Shown one piece after another: positions 17,220-25,884 of a stretch of DNA of 47,750 bases. A program made the position numbers and the translations under genes. Below the pieces are notes generated by a model. That model saw only the letters and a program-made list of their open reading frames with translations, did no database searches and had not been told where the DNA came from. Source of the DNA: Flavobacteriales bacterium (GTDB lineage Bacteria; Bacteroidota; Bacteroidia; Flavobacteriales_G; JALEGO01); contig JAHDHZ010000016.1 of the NCBI GenBank assembly GCA_020631045.1, forward strand, positions 1 to 47,750. Direction: 5' to 3'. Each line of letters starts with the position of its first letter. The stretch's first letter is position 1.

Positions 17220-18698
17220 TCAATTTAATCGTTTTAAATAGTCTTCTGCCAATTTCAAATGACTTTCTTGCTTATTTAGAGACATTTTATCAAAGCTTCT
17301 TACAAGCATGGAAAGTCTGGGGTTTTTTAAGAAAAAATCTCTATTGATGTGCATGAATCTCCAAAATAAGGCGTCCCAAATTTCAGACCATGGCCCTTTT
17401 TTATAATTGCTCATCTTTAACAGATAATTACTGCCACTGATGTAGGGTTTTGTAGCAAATAAGCCTCCGTCAGCAAATTGACTCATGCCATATACATTGG
17501 GCACCATTACCCAATCATAAGCATCGATAAAAACTTCAGAAAACCAACGATACACCTCATCAGGGTCAAACTCACACAAGAGCATGAAATTACCCAAAAC
17601 CATCAAGCGTTCGATGTGGTGACAGTACCCTGTATTCAATACTTTTTGAATGGTGTGATCAATGGGGTCTATGCCTGTAGTTGCATCATAAAAACTCTTG
17701 GGGATTTTTCTTTTAAAGCCCCAGTAATTGGTGGTGCGCATAGGCACAGATTTCACCGTGTAGATGCCTCTAATGAACTCGCGCCAGCCTATGAGTTGTC
17801 TGATGAATCCTTCGGTGTTGTTGATGTGAACTTTGTGTTTATGCGCATAATTAAGTGCTTTTTTAATGATTTTTTGAGGTGCAATTAACCCCACGTTGAG
17901 CATAGGAGTAAGCACACTGTGGTGCAGCACTAAATGTTCTCTTACAATGGCATCTTCATAATCGCCAAAATAACTGAAACGCTGATGCAAAAATGCATCT
18001 AGCCAAGCATCGCTTGAATCAAAACAGATCGGATACAACGTGCTGGTGTTGATTTTTCCTAAGTTGTCTGAAAAATGGGTGTTTACATAATCAATCGCCT
18101 CTTTATAATACTTACAGGTTTCAGCAAATTCTACAAAAGGAGGATTGTTTTTTGTGGGGTACTTTTTTCTATTTTCAGCATCAAAGGTCCATTTGCCACC
18201 CTCAGGTTTTTCTTGATTCATTAAGATGTTTAGCCTTACCCGCTCTGACTTATAAAAGCTGGTTTGAAAAAATTTCTTTTTCTCAGGCTTGAAAAATGAA
18301 GTGAAGTCTTTTCGAGTATTGATAAACAGCGGATTGTCTAAAAACTCAAAAGCTATATTTTGCTTTCTGCACTGCTTTGAAATGCGTTTTTCTAACCAAT
18401 CATCTTCGGGATGATACATGATAAGACGATCTGTACGCTCTAATTCTTGCTCGATTAACACCCTAATATCTGATCTTGCATCTATGGCCTGAATATAGTT
18501 TACCTCAATACCTTTTTTTGAAAGATAACCGGCGTATTTTTTCATGCTTGCCCGGTGAAAAACCAATTTTTGCCTATGAAAATTAAACTGATTGAACAAT
18601 AAAGTCTCTTCAATCAAATAGACCTGATCTGCTTTTTTTAACTGAGCAGTATCTTCAAAGAGTTGATTGGGCAATATGATACATATAGTTTTGCTCAT
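17220..18698 (-). CDS. Photolyase-related protein (FeS-BCP / DPRP family) without the iron-sulfur ligands
   Basis: A 492-residue member of the photolyase-related family whose studied members are bacterial (6-4) photolyases. The N-terminal Rossmann domain has the family pattern (VYLIEETLLFNQFNFHRQK, HRASMKKYAGYLSKKGIEV). The FAD-binding half has GWREFIRGIY, CHHIERLMVLGNFMLL and IDAYDWVMVPNVYGMSQFADGG. Family members normally bind a [4Fe-4S] cluster through four Cys, of which three sit after the MSDY segment. Here that segment is MSNYKKGPWSEIWDALFW and is shorter, and the region around 341-353 has no Cys. The start overlaps the DUF2256 stop by one base (TGATG). It is the last gene of the six-gene operon. 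Confidence 0.88.
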   Translation of the reverse strand: MSKTICIILPNQLFEDTAQLKKADQVYLIEETLLFNQFNFHRQKLVFHRASMKKYAGYLSKKGIEVNYIQAIDARSDIRVLIEQELERTDRLIMYHPEDDWLEKRISKQCRKQNIAFEFLDNPLFINTRKDFTSFFKPEKKKFFQTSFYKSERVRLNILMNQEKPEGGKWTFDAENRKKYPTKNNPPFVEFAETCKYYKEAIDYVNTHFSDNLGKINTSTLYPICFDSSDAWLDAFLHQRFSYFGDYEDAIVREHLVLHHSVLTPMLNVGLIAPQKIIKKALNYAHKHKVHINNTEGFIRQLIGWREFIRGIYTVKSVPMRTTNYWGFKRKIPKSFYDATTGIDPIDHTIQKVLNTGYCHHIERLMVLGNFMLLCEFDPDEVYRWFSEVFIDAYDWVMVPNVYGMSQFADGGLFATKPYISGSNYLLKMSNYKKGPWSEIWDALFWRFMHINRDFFLKNPRLSMLVRSFDKMSLNKQESHLKLAEDYLKRLN

Positions 18699-18835
18699 CA
18701 GGAAGTGTTTTTATTTCTTCGACAACGCTCTGAGCAATACTTTACCTGATCCCAAACTAGTTTCCACTTTCTTCTCCACACAAAAGGCCTTTGACACACC
18801 ACACATATTTTTTGATCTAAATGCTGTTTTTTCAA
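18698..18835 (-). CDS. DUF2256-type small zinc-binding protein, TTG start
   Basis: A 45-residue protein that is easy to miss because it is short and has no ATG. It reads [20 protein letters not shown], then RKWKLVWDQVKYCSERCR and ends RNKNTS. The CxxC and CxxxC pairs around an aromatic, basic centre match the DUF2256 family. An in-frame stop lies directly upstream, and TTG at 18833-18835 is the only usual start. That TTG overlaps the stop of the TIGR03643-like gene as TTGA, and the gene's own stop overlaps the next ATG as TGATG. The neighbouring families (TIGR03643-like and photolyase) are recurrent partners of DUF2256. The biochemical role is unknown; a zinc ribbon binding nucleic acid or protein is plausible. 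Confidence 0.85.
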   Translation of the reverse strand: MKKQHLDQKICVVCQRPFVWRRKWKLVWDQVKYCSERCRRNKNTS

Positions 18836-19107
18836 CGTTTTGATATTCTATTGTTTGAAATCTGTCTTTGTCTTGAACACTTAAACCGACTAATCTGGGC
18901 ACTTCTCTTTTTTAGATGTTTCTGACTTACTCCACTGTTGACTCGCTTTCGCCACAATCTAAAACTTGAAGGCTTTAAGTGTTTGCGCATCAATTTAATC
19001 ACTTGAGCCTCTGAGAGGTTAAACTGAAATTCAATGGCCTCAAAAGGCGTACGGTCTTCCCATGCCATTTCAATGATTCTGTTGGTATCTCTTGTTAAAT
19101 AAGTCAT
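18832..19107 (-). CDS. TIGR03643-like small protein
   Basis: A 91-residue basic protein. Residues 1-68 have the family pattern: [40 protein letters not shown] and [12 protein letters not shown]. This looks like a small helix-turn-helix ([20 protein letters not shown]) followed by an Arg/Lys-rich tail. The usual family length is near 70; about 20 extra residues here ([20 protein letters not shown]) lie over the start of the next gene. The gene overlaps the upstream photolyase stop (ATGA) and the DUF2256 start (TTGA). It could bind DNA or act as a photolyase accessory; neither has been shown, to my knowledge. Confidence 0.82.
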   Translation of the reverse strand: MTYLTRDTNRIIEMAWEDRTPFEAIEFQFNLSEAQVIKLMRKHLKPSSFRLWRKRVNSGVSQKHLKKRSAQISRFKCSRQRQISNNRISKR

Positions 19108-20576
19108 TTTTTTGGTTTTGCCTTGCGTACATGTAAGGCTAAAATTCGGGTTTTATCTTGTTTGACTGCTGGATGTTTTCTGTGCCCATAAATTTTAATT
19201 CTAGCGGCCTTTGCTGCTTGTTCTAAATGCACAATGGGTCTTGGATAGTCTTTGCCTAAGGTAAAGTCATAGAGCTGCTCTTCTAATGGTGTAATTTGTG
19301 ATGGATCAATGGCTAATTTGGGTGGAAGGTTTTTCAATTCTGGCACCCATTTATATATAAACTCAGCCTGTGGGTCATGGTCTTGAGCTTGTTTGACAGG
19401 GTTGTACATACGAATGGTGTTAATACCAGTAACACCTGCCTGCATTTGAAATTGAGTGAAGTGGATGCCTGGCTCATAATCTAAAAATTGCTGAGCCAAA
19501 TGCATGGTACCCTCTCGCCAATCTTGATCTAAATGAAAGCATAAAAATGAGACCAACATGGCGCGCATTCTAAAATTGATGTATCCTGTTTCAATCACAG
19601 CGCGCATGCAGGCATCAATTAAGGGAAAGCCTGTTTGACCTGTTTTCCAAGCCTTAATGAAGCTTTCGTTTTTATCGTGCTTTAACAGTTCAAATCCCCT
19701 GTTGACGCACAGATTTTCATAGGCACAATCACTTTCAAATTTTTGAATAAAATGACAATGCCATTTTAACCTTGTAATCATGGCATTGAAGGCACGTTTG
19801 TTGCTTGGGTAGTTTTCATGATTTTTAGTCAATTGAACAGCTTGTTTGATTGAGATGTTGCCAAAGGCCAAGTAAGGAGAAAGTCTTGAACAAGAAGTTC
19901 TGCTCTTTAAAGGTTTTGATATGAAGCGATGGTAATTTTTGCCTCTGTTCTCTAAAAACGAATTCAAATAACGGTGCGCATTTTGTTCTCCAGCAGGCTG
20001 CATCTGAGCACTATAGTCTTCTAATTCATTTATAAAATCTTTACTAAGCTCAAAACCACTTTGCTTAACCCTTAGGTTTGTTGAAGCGCTAAAGCTGTTT
20101 TGAATTTGAGCAGAGCTCATGGTAACATACCATGCTTTATCCCATCCATCACGATTTTTGATGGCTCTGTGTATACCGTCTCTTTGAAATTCTTTAAATA
20201 CTGAGCTGTTTTGCCTTGCCCATTTGTGTACTTTTTTATCAATCTCAAAAGTATGCGCACAGCCCGTTTCTTGATGCGCGAAAATGGTGTTCACAGTATA
20301 TTGTTTAGCAATAAAATCAAGCACCTCAAGCATCTCCGATTTATAAATATGTATGCGTTTTTCAAAAGCATTTAAACGCCCTTGCATGTCTTGCAAGCTC
20401 AAATACGCAAACTGTAAATGCCTGAATGAAGTATCAGGATAATTGATTACGCTAGGCTGAAACACATACAAAACTAAATAGGGAATTCCTGCCTTTTCTG
20501 CCTGAAAAAAAGGAGCATGATCTTGCAATCTTAAATCACGCTTAAGCCAAACAATATTTATTGCACTTCTGGCCAC
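19104..20576 (-). CDS. Cryptochrome/photolyase family protein with non-canonical flavin site
   Basis: The protein has 490 residues. The N-terminal antenna-type domain begins [20 protein letters not shown]. The FAD-binding domain includes [38 protein letters not shown] and [22 protein letters not shown]. Class I photolyases carry D-G-D-L-A-x-N followed by W-Q-W near the flavin. Here the same place reads D366-Y-E-P-G-I-H372 and F376-Q-M378. The Asn near flavin N5 is His and the proximal Trp of the electron-transfer chain is Phe. This suggests a distinct class, perhaps a sensor rather than a CPD repair enzyme. It overlaps the preceding gene by 19 bp and the next by ATGA. Confidence 0.9.
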   Translation of the reverse strand: MARSAINIVWLKRDLRLQDHAPFFQAEKAGIPYLVLYVFQPSVINYPDTSFRHLQFAYLSLQDMQGRLNAFEKRIHIYKSEMLEVLDFIAKQYTVNTIFAHQETGCAHTFEIDKKVHKWARQNSSVFKEFQRDGIHRAIKNRDGWDKAWYVTMSSAQIQNSFSASTNLRVKQSGFELSKDFINELEDYSAQMQPAGEQNAHRYLNSFLENRGKNYHRFISKPLKSRTSCSRLSPYLAFGNISIKQAVQLTKNHENYPSNKRAFNAMITRLKWHCHFIQKFESDCAYENLCVNRGFELLKHDKNESFIKAWKTGQTGFPLIDACMRAVIETGYINFRMRAMLVSFLCFHLDQDWREGTMHLAQQFLDYEPGIHFTQFQMQAGVTGINTIRMYNPVKQAQDHDPQAEFIYKWVPELKNLPPKLAIDPSQITPLEEQLYDFTLGKDYPRPIVHLEQAAKAARIKIYGHRKHPAVKQDKTRILALHVRKAKPKK

Positions 20577-21667
20577 TCAATTTGTTTTTTACAACACTTA
20601 AAATATCCAAAAAAAGAAGGGAAATACCCCTGAACATCAAACATGAAATCTCTTTGGTGTTCAATGCCCTTATAGTTGTTTAAAGGGTGTGCTTTGTAAT
20701 GCAATTCAGAAGATTTCAGGTGTTTTTGTAGGGCTGAAAATTCTCCATAAAATACCTGAATGTCTTTGATGTTTTTAGACAGCGCTAAACTAAACTCAAG
20801 CACTGATGCACTGATGGGCAAGCATTCAAATACAGATGGTTCAATTAAAAATATGCGGTTAGCCGAAAGACCCGCACCAAATTCAGCATCTAGATTGTAA
20901 AAATTATATAAAAAAGTAGGCTTATCTTCATCAATTTCAAGCTGTTTAGTAGTATTTGGTATTACAGGGTTAAGATCAGGTGCTTTTCTTTCTAAAAGTA
21001 CCTCAGGAATTTCCAAGCGTTCAAAAGCTTGATAAGGCACATCTAAAAAAGTGCCTTGATCATTCGTCTTGCAATACTTGTTGATGTTTTCTTGATTGGC
21101 GTAGTATTTCTTGTTGGCATTTGCACCACATACCCACTGCCAACTCAATACATTTGACGCCCAATCAGCGTCTAGTAAATGATAGTACATCCACCGAGCG
21201 CCTGTCATGAAATCAATTTTTGCAACATTGCACACAATGCTAGCCACATACATACGCATGTGATTGTGCATATACCCAGTTTCGTAAAGCTCCTTGATCG
21301 CCTCATCAACAGCACTAATACCTGTATTCGCTTCTAAAACTGCCAAAGGCATTTGATCACTCACCGCCCCTTCTTGTGGGCGCTTCAAGGGATTGTTAAT
21401 GTCTTTGTGCAACCAGATCTGTTGCCAATAATCTCTCCAGGCCAACTCTTGTATCAATTTCTCACACTTTGCATAAGGTAAATTCAAGGTCTTGATGTGC
21501 TGAAAAACCTGTTTTGTTGAGATCACTCCTCTTGAGATATAAGGCGATAACCGCGTAACACTTCCATCTAAAAAATTACGCGATCTGGCATACCCATCAG
21601 GGTCTATGGCCTTGATTTTTTGCTCTACATGCTCTAGGTCAGTAGAAAAAGTGTTAGAAGAACTCAT
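20558..21667 (-). CDS. Rearranged photolyase-like protein: FAD-binding domain followed by Rossmann-like domain
   Basis: A 369-residue protein in which the flavin domain comes first. Residues 20-200 contain the photolyase FAD-binding core: [46 protein letters not shown], and D166-A-D-W-A-S-N172 followed by WQW at 176-178. These flavin and electron-transfer residues are canonical. Residues about 265-355 ([20 protein letters not shown], then [10 protein letters not shown]) resemble the N-terminal Rossmann domain of DPRP photolyases (VYLIEETLLF...), placed at the wrong end. This is the domain order of a circular permutation. ATGA joins it to the DUF2867 gene upstream. Repair, sensing or antenna function cannot be decided. 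Confidence 0.85.
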   Translation of the reverse strand: MSSSNTFSTDLEHVEQKIKAIDPDGYARSRNFLDGSVTRLSPYISRGVISTKQVFQHIKTLNLPYAKCEKLIQELAWRDYWQQIWLHKDINNPLKRPQEGAVSDQMPLAVLEANTGISAVDEAIKELYETGYMHNHMRMYVASIVCNVAKIDFMTGARWMYYHLLDADWASNVLSWQWVCGANANKKYYANQENINKYCKTNDQGTFLDVPYQAFERLEIPEVLLERKAPDLNPVIPNTTKQLEIDEDKPTFLYNFYNLDAEFGAGLSANRIFLIEPSVFECLPISASVLEFSLALSKNIKDIQVFYGEFSALQKHLKSSELHYKAHPLNNYKGIEHQRDFMFDVQGYFPSFFGYFKCCKKQIEWPEVQ

Positions 21668-23082
21668 AAAGACGTAATTTTTCTGAGCATGCCCTCAAAA
21701 ATAATTCCGTGCAAAGGCAAAACCATATACCAATACAATCTACCCGATAAACCTTTGGGTCTAAAAGTGGCGGTTTGAATAAGCTTATTGCCTTCAGTCT
21801 TAAACTCCAACCACGCCTCTCCGGGCAATCGCATTTCTGCAAACAACAGAAGCCTACCTTCTTTTTTATTGGCATACAAGACCCTCCAAAAATCAACGGC
21901 ATCACCAACCAACAACTCTTTTTTATTGGTGCGCCCTCTTCTAAGGCCTACTCCACCCACCAGCTTGTCTAAATATCCTCTGATGCGCCATAAAAAATTG
22001 GCATAATACCAACCTGTTTCTCCGCCTATGGCCCAAAGCTTATTCAACGTCTGTACTCTTGAAGAAAAAGTTCTTGAGCGCTGGTCGGTATAACATCCGT
22101 GTGTCGGAACAGTTAAAAACTCAGAGAGCTTGAAATTAAACCTACCACTGATAAAGGCATCTTTCCAAGAAGAAATTGTGCCTTTCTCGGCGATGTTTAA
22201 AAGTGTTTTTTCAATGGCTTGTGTGTAACCCATGGGGCTAATCTGTAGTTTTTCAGCCAACTCATTGGGTTTGCAGACCACCTCAATTTTCATGCTGTTT
22301 ACGAGCGCCACCGCCAATTTGTAAGAGGTCGAGGTGACAAAATACAACCAATAAGAAGAAAGTCTAGGACTCATCACGGGAACTGTAATGATACTTCTTT
22401 TAAGGCCCCTTACTTTGGCATAACCCAGCAGCATTTGTTTGTAATTTAACACGTCTTTTCCGCCAATATCAAAGTGTTTGTCATAGCAAAATGGCTGACC
22501 CAACACACCTTTCAAGAAAGCCAATACATCTTCAACAGCAATGGGTTGACATTTTGTTTTCAGCCATTTAGGAGCAATCATAACAGGCAGTTTCTCAACT
22601 AAATCTCTGATGATTTCATAAGAAGCACTGCCAGAACCAATGATGATGCCCGCCCTTAAAGTGGTGAGATTAAAGGTAGATCTTGAGAGAATTTGCTCAA
22701 CTGCCAGTCTTGAAGTCAAGTGTTTAGAGAGTGTTCTTTCGTTCGATATTCCGCTCAAATAAATGACCTGTTTGACAGTTGTCTGGCTGACTTGATGCAC
22801 AAAATTTTGGGCAGCTTGTTGCTCTAAAACCTCATAGTTTTCAGAAGTTGACATGGCATGCATCAAGTAATACGCTGCGTCAATATCTTTTGGAATGTTT
22901 TGCAAACTGTTTTGATCTAAAAAGTCTACTTCAATCACTTCTATGAAATCTACCAGTGATGAGGGTGGATTAAATCTCGCTTTATCTCTCACACTACACA
23001 CCACTTTATGCCCTGCATCAATTAAAATGGGCAAAAGTAATTTACCAATGTATCCGGTGGCGCCTGTGAGGAGTATTTTCAT
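21664..23082 (-). CDS. NAD(P)-binding SDR protein with C-terminal DUF2867
   Basis: The protein has 472 residues. The first about 290 form an atypical (NmrA/complex-I-subunit-like) SDR domain beginning MKILLTGATGYIGKLLLPIL, with VIYLSGISNE and a LRAGIIIGSGSASYEIIRDL segment. Residues about 330-470 are DUF2867: WAIGGETGWYYANFLWRIRG, GVGLRRGR, DFWRVLYANKKEGRLLLFAEM and LSGRLYWYMVLPLH. It is the first gene of the six-gene photolyase operon. Fusions of this type occur beside photolyases in other bacteria. A role in making or repairing a lipid or chromophore under light stress is inference only. Confidence 0.88.
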   Translation of the reverse strand: MKILLTGATGYIGKLLLPILIDAGHKVVCSVRDKARFNPPSSLVDFIEVIEVDFLDQNSLQNIPKDIDAAYYLMHAMSTSENYEVLEQQAAQNFVHQVSQTTVKQVIYLSGISNERTLSKHLTSRLAVEQILSRSTFNLTTLRAGIIIGSGSASYEIIRDLVEKLPVMIAPKWLKTKCQPIAVEDVLAFLKGVLGQPFCYDKHFDIGGKDVLNYKQMLLGYAKVRGLKRSIITVPVMSPRLSSYWLYFVTSTSYKLAVALVNSMKIEVVCKPNELAEKLQISPMGYTQAIEKTLLNIAEKGTISSWKDAFISGRFNFKLSEFLTVPTHGCYTDQRSRTFSSRVQTLNKLWAIGGETGWYYANFLWRIRGYLDKLVGGVGLRRGRTNKKELLVGDAVDFWRVLYANKKEGRLLLFAEMRLPGEAWLEFKTEGNKLIQTATFRPKGLSGRLYWYMVLPLHGIIFEGMLRKITSL

Positions 23083-23092
23083 TTATTTGAGA

Positions 23093-23108
23093 GTGAGTAA
23101 TTACTTAC
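23093..23108. promoter_or_regulatory. Palindrome upstream of the photolyase operon, possible operator
   Basis: GTGAGTAATTACTTAC is a 16-bp palindrome with one mismatched pair and a perfect AGTAATTACT core. It lies 11 bp upstream of the first gene of the light-associated operon. No matching regulator gene is encoded next to it. The rest of 23083-23286 is an AT-rich intergenic space holding the promoters of two divergent genes. Confidence 0.35.
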
Positions 23109-23286
23109 TTTTTGTTTTTAAGGCAACAATTTTAATAAATGAATATAAAAAGAAAAGGGGTTTTAGTAAATATTAAGCGCTTGTTTAGAATGTATTAAGA
23201 TTGATTTTTTAAATAAATAAACCCCTAACCCAACCTTTTTGTTTCATTTCTTGTCTAAAGAAACATAACAAATTAAAATAAATAAA

Positions 23287-23781
23287 ATGAAGAATTTAAA
23301 CATATTCAAAACCCTTTCGATTTCTGGAATACTCATTCTATCAAGTTGCTCTAGCGAAACCACTTATGATAAAATTCAAGGGGTGTGGAATGCAGCTGAG
23401 ATATGGGAGGATGAGTGTTGTGATTTAATTCAAGAAACAGGCTGGGAAGTCGACTTAACCTTTAATGAGTGTTCAAGTAGTTCTTGTAAGTTAGATATAA
23501 AATTCTTGACAAATGGTATTGTTGGTTCTGCTGGTTATGCCCTGAGTGACTATTTTGGGTCAGACGATCAGTATGTGGTTTATAACACAGACAGCACTAC
23601 AGCTACCCTGTCAAATGAGTATTTTATAAATGAAGATGGCAATAAATTAACACTAATTGAATTACACGATAATTCGCAATGGGTATATGATATTTTAGCC
23701 TTAGATGAGAACACATTGCACTTTGAGTTAGAAGGCTCTTCTGGATCAAAAGCATCAGAATTTTTGCTCACAAAAAATTAA
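23287..23781 (+). CDS. Lipocalin-like lipoprotein
   Basis: A 164-residue putative lipoprotein. The signal peptide ends in a lipobox (ISGILILSSC, acylated Cys at about 21). The mature part starts with YDKIQGVWNAAEIWEDE, the opening seen in Bacteroidota lipocalin-like proteins. It has two Cys-rich spots (DECCDL, ECSSSSCKLD) and predicted beta strands to the end (NTLHFELEGSSG). It is divergent from the photolyase operon and directly precedes the ECF sigma gene on the same strand. No specific function can be assigned. Confidence 0.75.
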   Translation: MKNLNIFKTLSISGILILSSCSSETTYDKIQGVWNAAEIWEDECCDLIQETGWEVDLTFNECSSSSCKLDIKFLTNGIVGSAGYALSDYFGSDDQYVVYNTDSTTATLSNEYFINEDGNKLTLIELHDNSQWVYDILALDENTLHFELEGSSGSKASEFLLTKN

Positions 23782-23807
23782 TTTTATTCTGATTAACTTT
23801 AAAAAAC

Positions 23808-24392
23808 ATCAACTTAAAAGAAAGAAATATAATTGAAAGGTGTCAGAAAAATGACAGAGAAGCACAAAACGATTTATATAATAAATATGCTCCAAAATTA
23901 TTTAGTGTTTGCTTGAGATACTCAAATAATTACGAAGATGCTGAAGATCTTCTTTCTGATGTTTTTATTAAGATTTTCAGTCAAATAAAAAAATTTAAAT
24001 TCAAAGGGTCTTTTGAGGGCTGGATAAAACGTATAACTATTAACTCAGCCCTTAATAAGATAAAATCTGATAAAAAAAGATTATACCTTTCTCTAGATTA
24101 TTTTTCTAGCGATTTATTTGAAGATAATTCAGGTGATGTTATTGATTTCTTATCAGCTAATGAATTACTTGAATTAATTCATGACCTGTCTCCAAAATAC
24201 AGGGCCGTTTTTTCACTATATGTTATCGAAGGTTACTCTCATAAAGAAATTGCAAAGGCTTTAGAAATCTCTGTTGGAACTTCAAAGTCTAATTTACATG
24301 ACGCTAAATTAATTTTACAAAAAAAAATTAAAAGGATAGAACGGGTTTCTTTAACAGCAGAAAAAGGATTATTAACAATTTCAAACCATTAA
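23808..24392 (+). CDS. ECF-type RNA polymerase sigma factor, start codon unclear
   Basis: About 194 residues when read from 23808. Region 2 is complete only upstream of the first usual start: IIERCQKNDREAQNDLYNKY, then APKLFSVCLRYSNNYEDAED. Region 4 follows (LSPKYRAVFSLYVIEGYSHK, EIAKALEISVGTSKSNLHDA). The frame opens after a stop at 23790-23792 and has no ATG or GTG before the conserved part; the only TTG (23913) would delete most of region 2.1. Possible initiators are ATC 23808 and ATT 23832. A rare start or a start-codon mutation is therefore likely. It precedes a membrane/beta-barrel gene by 7 bp, a usual ECF/anti-sigma arrangement in this phylum. Confidence 0.75.
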   Translation: MNLKERNIIERCQKNDREAQNDLYNKYAPKLFSVCLRYSNNYEDAEDLLSDVFIKIFSQIKKFKFKGSFEGWIKRITINSALNKIKSDKKRLYLSLDYFSSDLFEDNSGDVIDFLSANELLELIHDLSPKYRAVFSLYVIEGYSHKEIAKALEISVGTSKSNLHDAKLILQKKIKRIERVSLTAEKGLLTISNH

Positions 24393-24399
24393 AAAAAAC

Positions 24400-25683
24400 T
24401 TGAGTTTTGATAAAAAAATAAAAAACAAACTGGAAGGTTTTCAACCAGCACCTTCAAACAAGGTGTGGCAAAAAATAGAAAGTCAATTAGATTCACCAAA
24501 GGTAGTAGTTCATAATAAAAATGACTACGTATTGGTTTATGGTGTTTTGACTTTTATTGTATTTCTCAGTATTGCATTTATTTTAAATAATAGATTAAAC
24601 ACCTCCAATTACCAAGCAAATCAAAATGCAAAAAATGCTACTTTGAACTTAAACAAACAAACTAAAATCAGATTTATGAATGATCATCTTATGTCTGATG
24701 CCAAAAATTTAGGCTCAAGCAAAACTAAAAAAACACTTCAAAAGCCTAAAAAAAATATACTTGTCAAAAAAGAACATGAAGCTCTTTTGAAAGAGAGGGA
24801 GAATAAAAAGGGTGATCACTTTGATGATTATTACAAAAAAGAAATCAAGCATCCATCCCTACAACCATCAGAAGAATTATTTTACTTAGGTGTTTTGAAA
24901 CCTTTTTTAAACGCAAAAGCATCGATTAATAAGATTAACAGCTTATCGTTTAGAAATAACAATAAAAAAAATAAATTAAACCCAAGAATTTCATATAAAA
25001 TGTCTGTGAGGTATGAAAAATCAAGTCTTTGGTTTAATTCTAATAAAACTTCATCAAATGAAGAGCTGAAAAAATTTCTTAATACAAATTTTTCGAAAAT
25101 ACACTCAATAAGCTATGGTTTTGAATCTTATATTCAAATAAAAAACAGAAGCTATTTTGGTGTTGGTATTGGTGTTAAAACTCTTTCATTTATATCTAAC
25201 ATGAAGTACAATACAATAGAGGACAATTTAAGTGTATTTGATGAAGATAAGGTCAAATCGATTACTCCATTTGGATTTTGGTTCAGCGACCAAAATGAAT
25301 ACAATACATTAAAAAATAAAGCAAGTAAAATAACTGTGAATTATGTCTATATTCCTATTTCATATGAATACTATTTCTTAAATAGGCAGTTTTTAGGTAG
25401 TATTTCATTGGAAAATCAAGTTAATATACTTGCCAATAACACATTTCAAATTAAAGAATCAGCAAATGATATTAAGTTGAAAAAATCGAATGTTTTAGGT
25501 CAGAAAAAGTTGTTTAATGAACTGACTCTATCTTTAAATATTGAAAAAAATATTGGGAATAAAATGCTTTTAGGTGTCTCGCCTTTTTTAAAGACATCTA
25601 CTGGATCAATATCTAAAACTATTGACACTGATATTAAGACTATGATGAGAACATTCGGAGTAGGTATTTATGTTAAATATTAG
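24400..25683 (+). CDS. Single-pass membrane protein with C-terminal beta-barrel-like region, probable anti-sigma partner
   Basis: A 427-residue protein with a TTG start. The cytoplasmic N-terminus (LEGFQPAPSNKVWQKIESQL) is the short motif found in many Bacteroidota membrane proteins encoded just after an ECF sigma factor. One membrane helix follows (YVLVYGVLTFIVFLSIAFIL, about 44-63). A long Lys/Asn-rich linker runs to about 190. The rest has alternating, aromatic-ending strands (YFGVGIGVKTLSF, YVYIPISYEYYFL, MRTFGVGIYVKY) like an outer-membrane beta-barrel. I infer a protein that holds the ECF factor at the inner membrane and senses the envelope; direct evidence is lacking. Confidence 0.7.
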   Translation: MSFDKKIKNKLEGFQPAPSNKVWQKIESQLDSPKVVVHNKNDYVLVYGVLTFIVFLSIAFILNNRLNTSNYQANQNAKNATLNLNKQTKIRFMNDHLMSDAKNLGSSKTKKTLQKPKKNILVKKEHEALLKERENKKGDHFDDYYKKEIKHPSLQPSEELFYLGVLKPFLNAKASINKINSLSFRNNNKKNKLNPRISYKMSVRYEKSSLWFNSNKTSSNEELKKFLNTNFSKIHSISYGFESYIQIKNRSYFGVGIGVKTLSFISNMKYNTIEDNLSVFDEDKVKSITPFGFWFSDQNEYNTLKNKASKITVNYVYIPISYEYYFLNRQFLGSISLENQVNILANNTFQIKESANDIKLKKSNVLGQKKLFNELTLSLNIEKNIGNKMLLGVSPFLKTSTGSISKTIDTDIKTMMRTFGVGIYVKY

Positions 25684-25781
25684 ATACAGTTTAGATCTTA
25701 GTCACAAAATCTCCTTATAAATTCTTTTTCACCCTACCTTGAGCCCTTATTCTTGGATAGCTGTTATTGTTATTGGTAAAC

Positions 25782-25804
25782 GATTTTTTGAGAGTTAAAA
25801 AATC
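25782..25804. terminator. AT-rich hairpin between convergent genes, possible bidirectional terminator
   Basis: GATTTTTT and AAAAAATC form an 8-bp stem with a 7-base loop (GAGAGTT). It lies in the 201-bp gap between the convergent genes ending at 25683 and 25885. T-rich arms would serve transcription from both sides. The stem is weak, so the call is tentative. I see nothing else in this gap. Confidence 0.4.
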
Positions 25805-25884
25805 TTAGGCTATAATTATTTCCAAGAAAATCGCAGGAAGGGGGTTTCTTATGTTTTTTGGGTGAGCGTGAAATACTCAAAACA

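Noticed and set aside
18711-18902. 63-codon minus-strand frame across the DUF2256 gene
   Set aside because: The alternative frame carries the conserved CxxC/CxxxC protein with operon-style overlaps; this frame shows no recognisable features.
23156-23226. AGGGGTTT / AAACCCCT inverted repeat in the gap before the lipoprotein gene
   Set aside because: The arms are 55 bases apart and there is no U-run; too weak for a terminator or riboswitch call.
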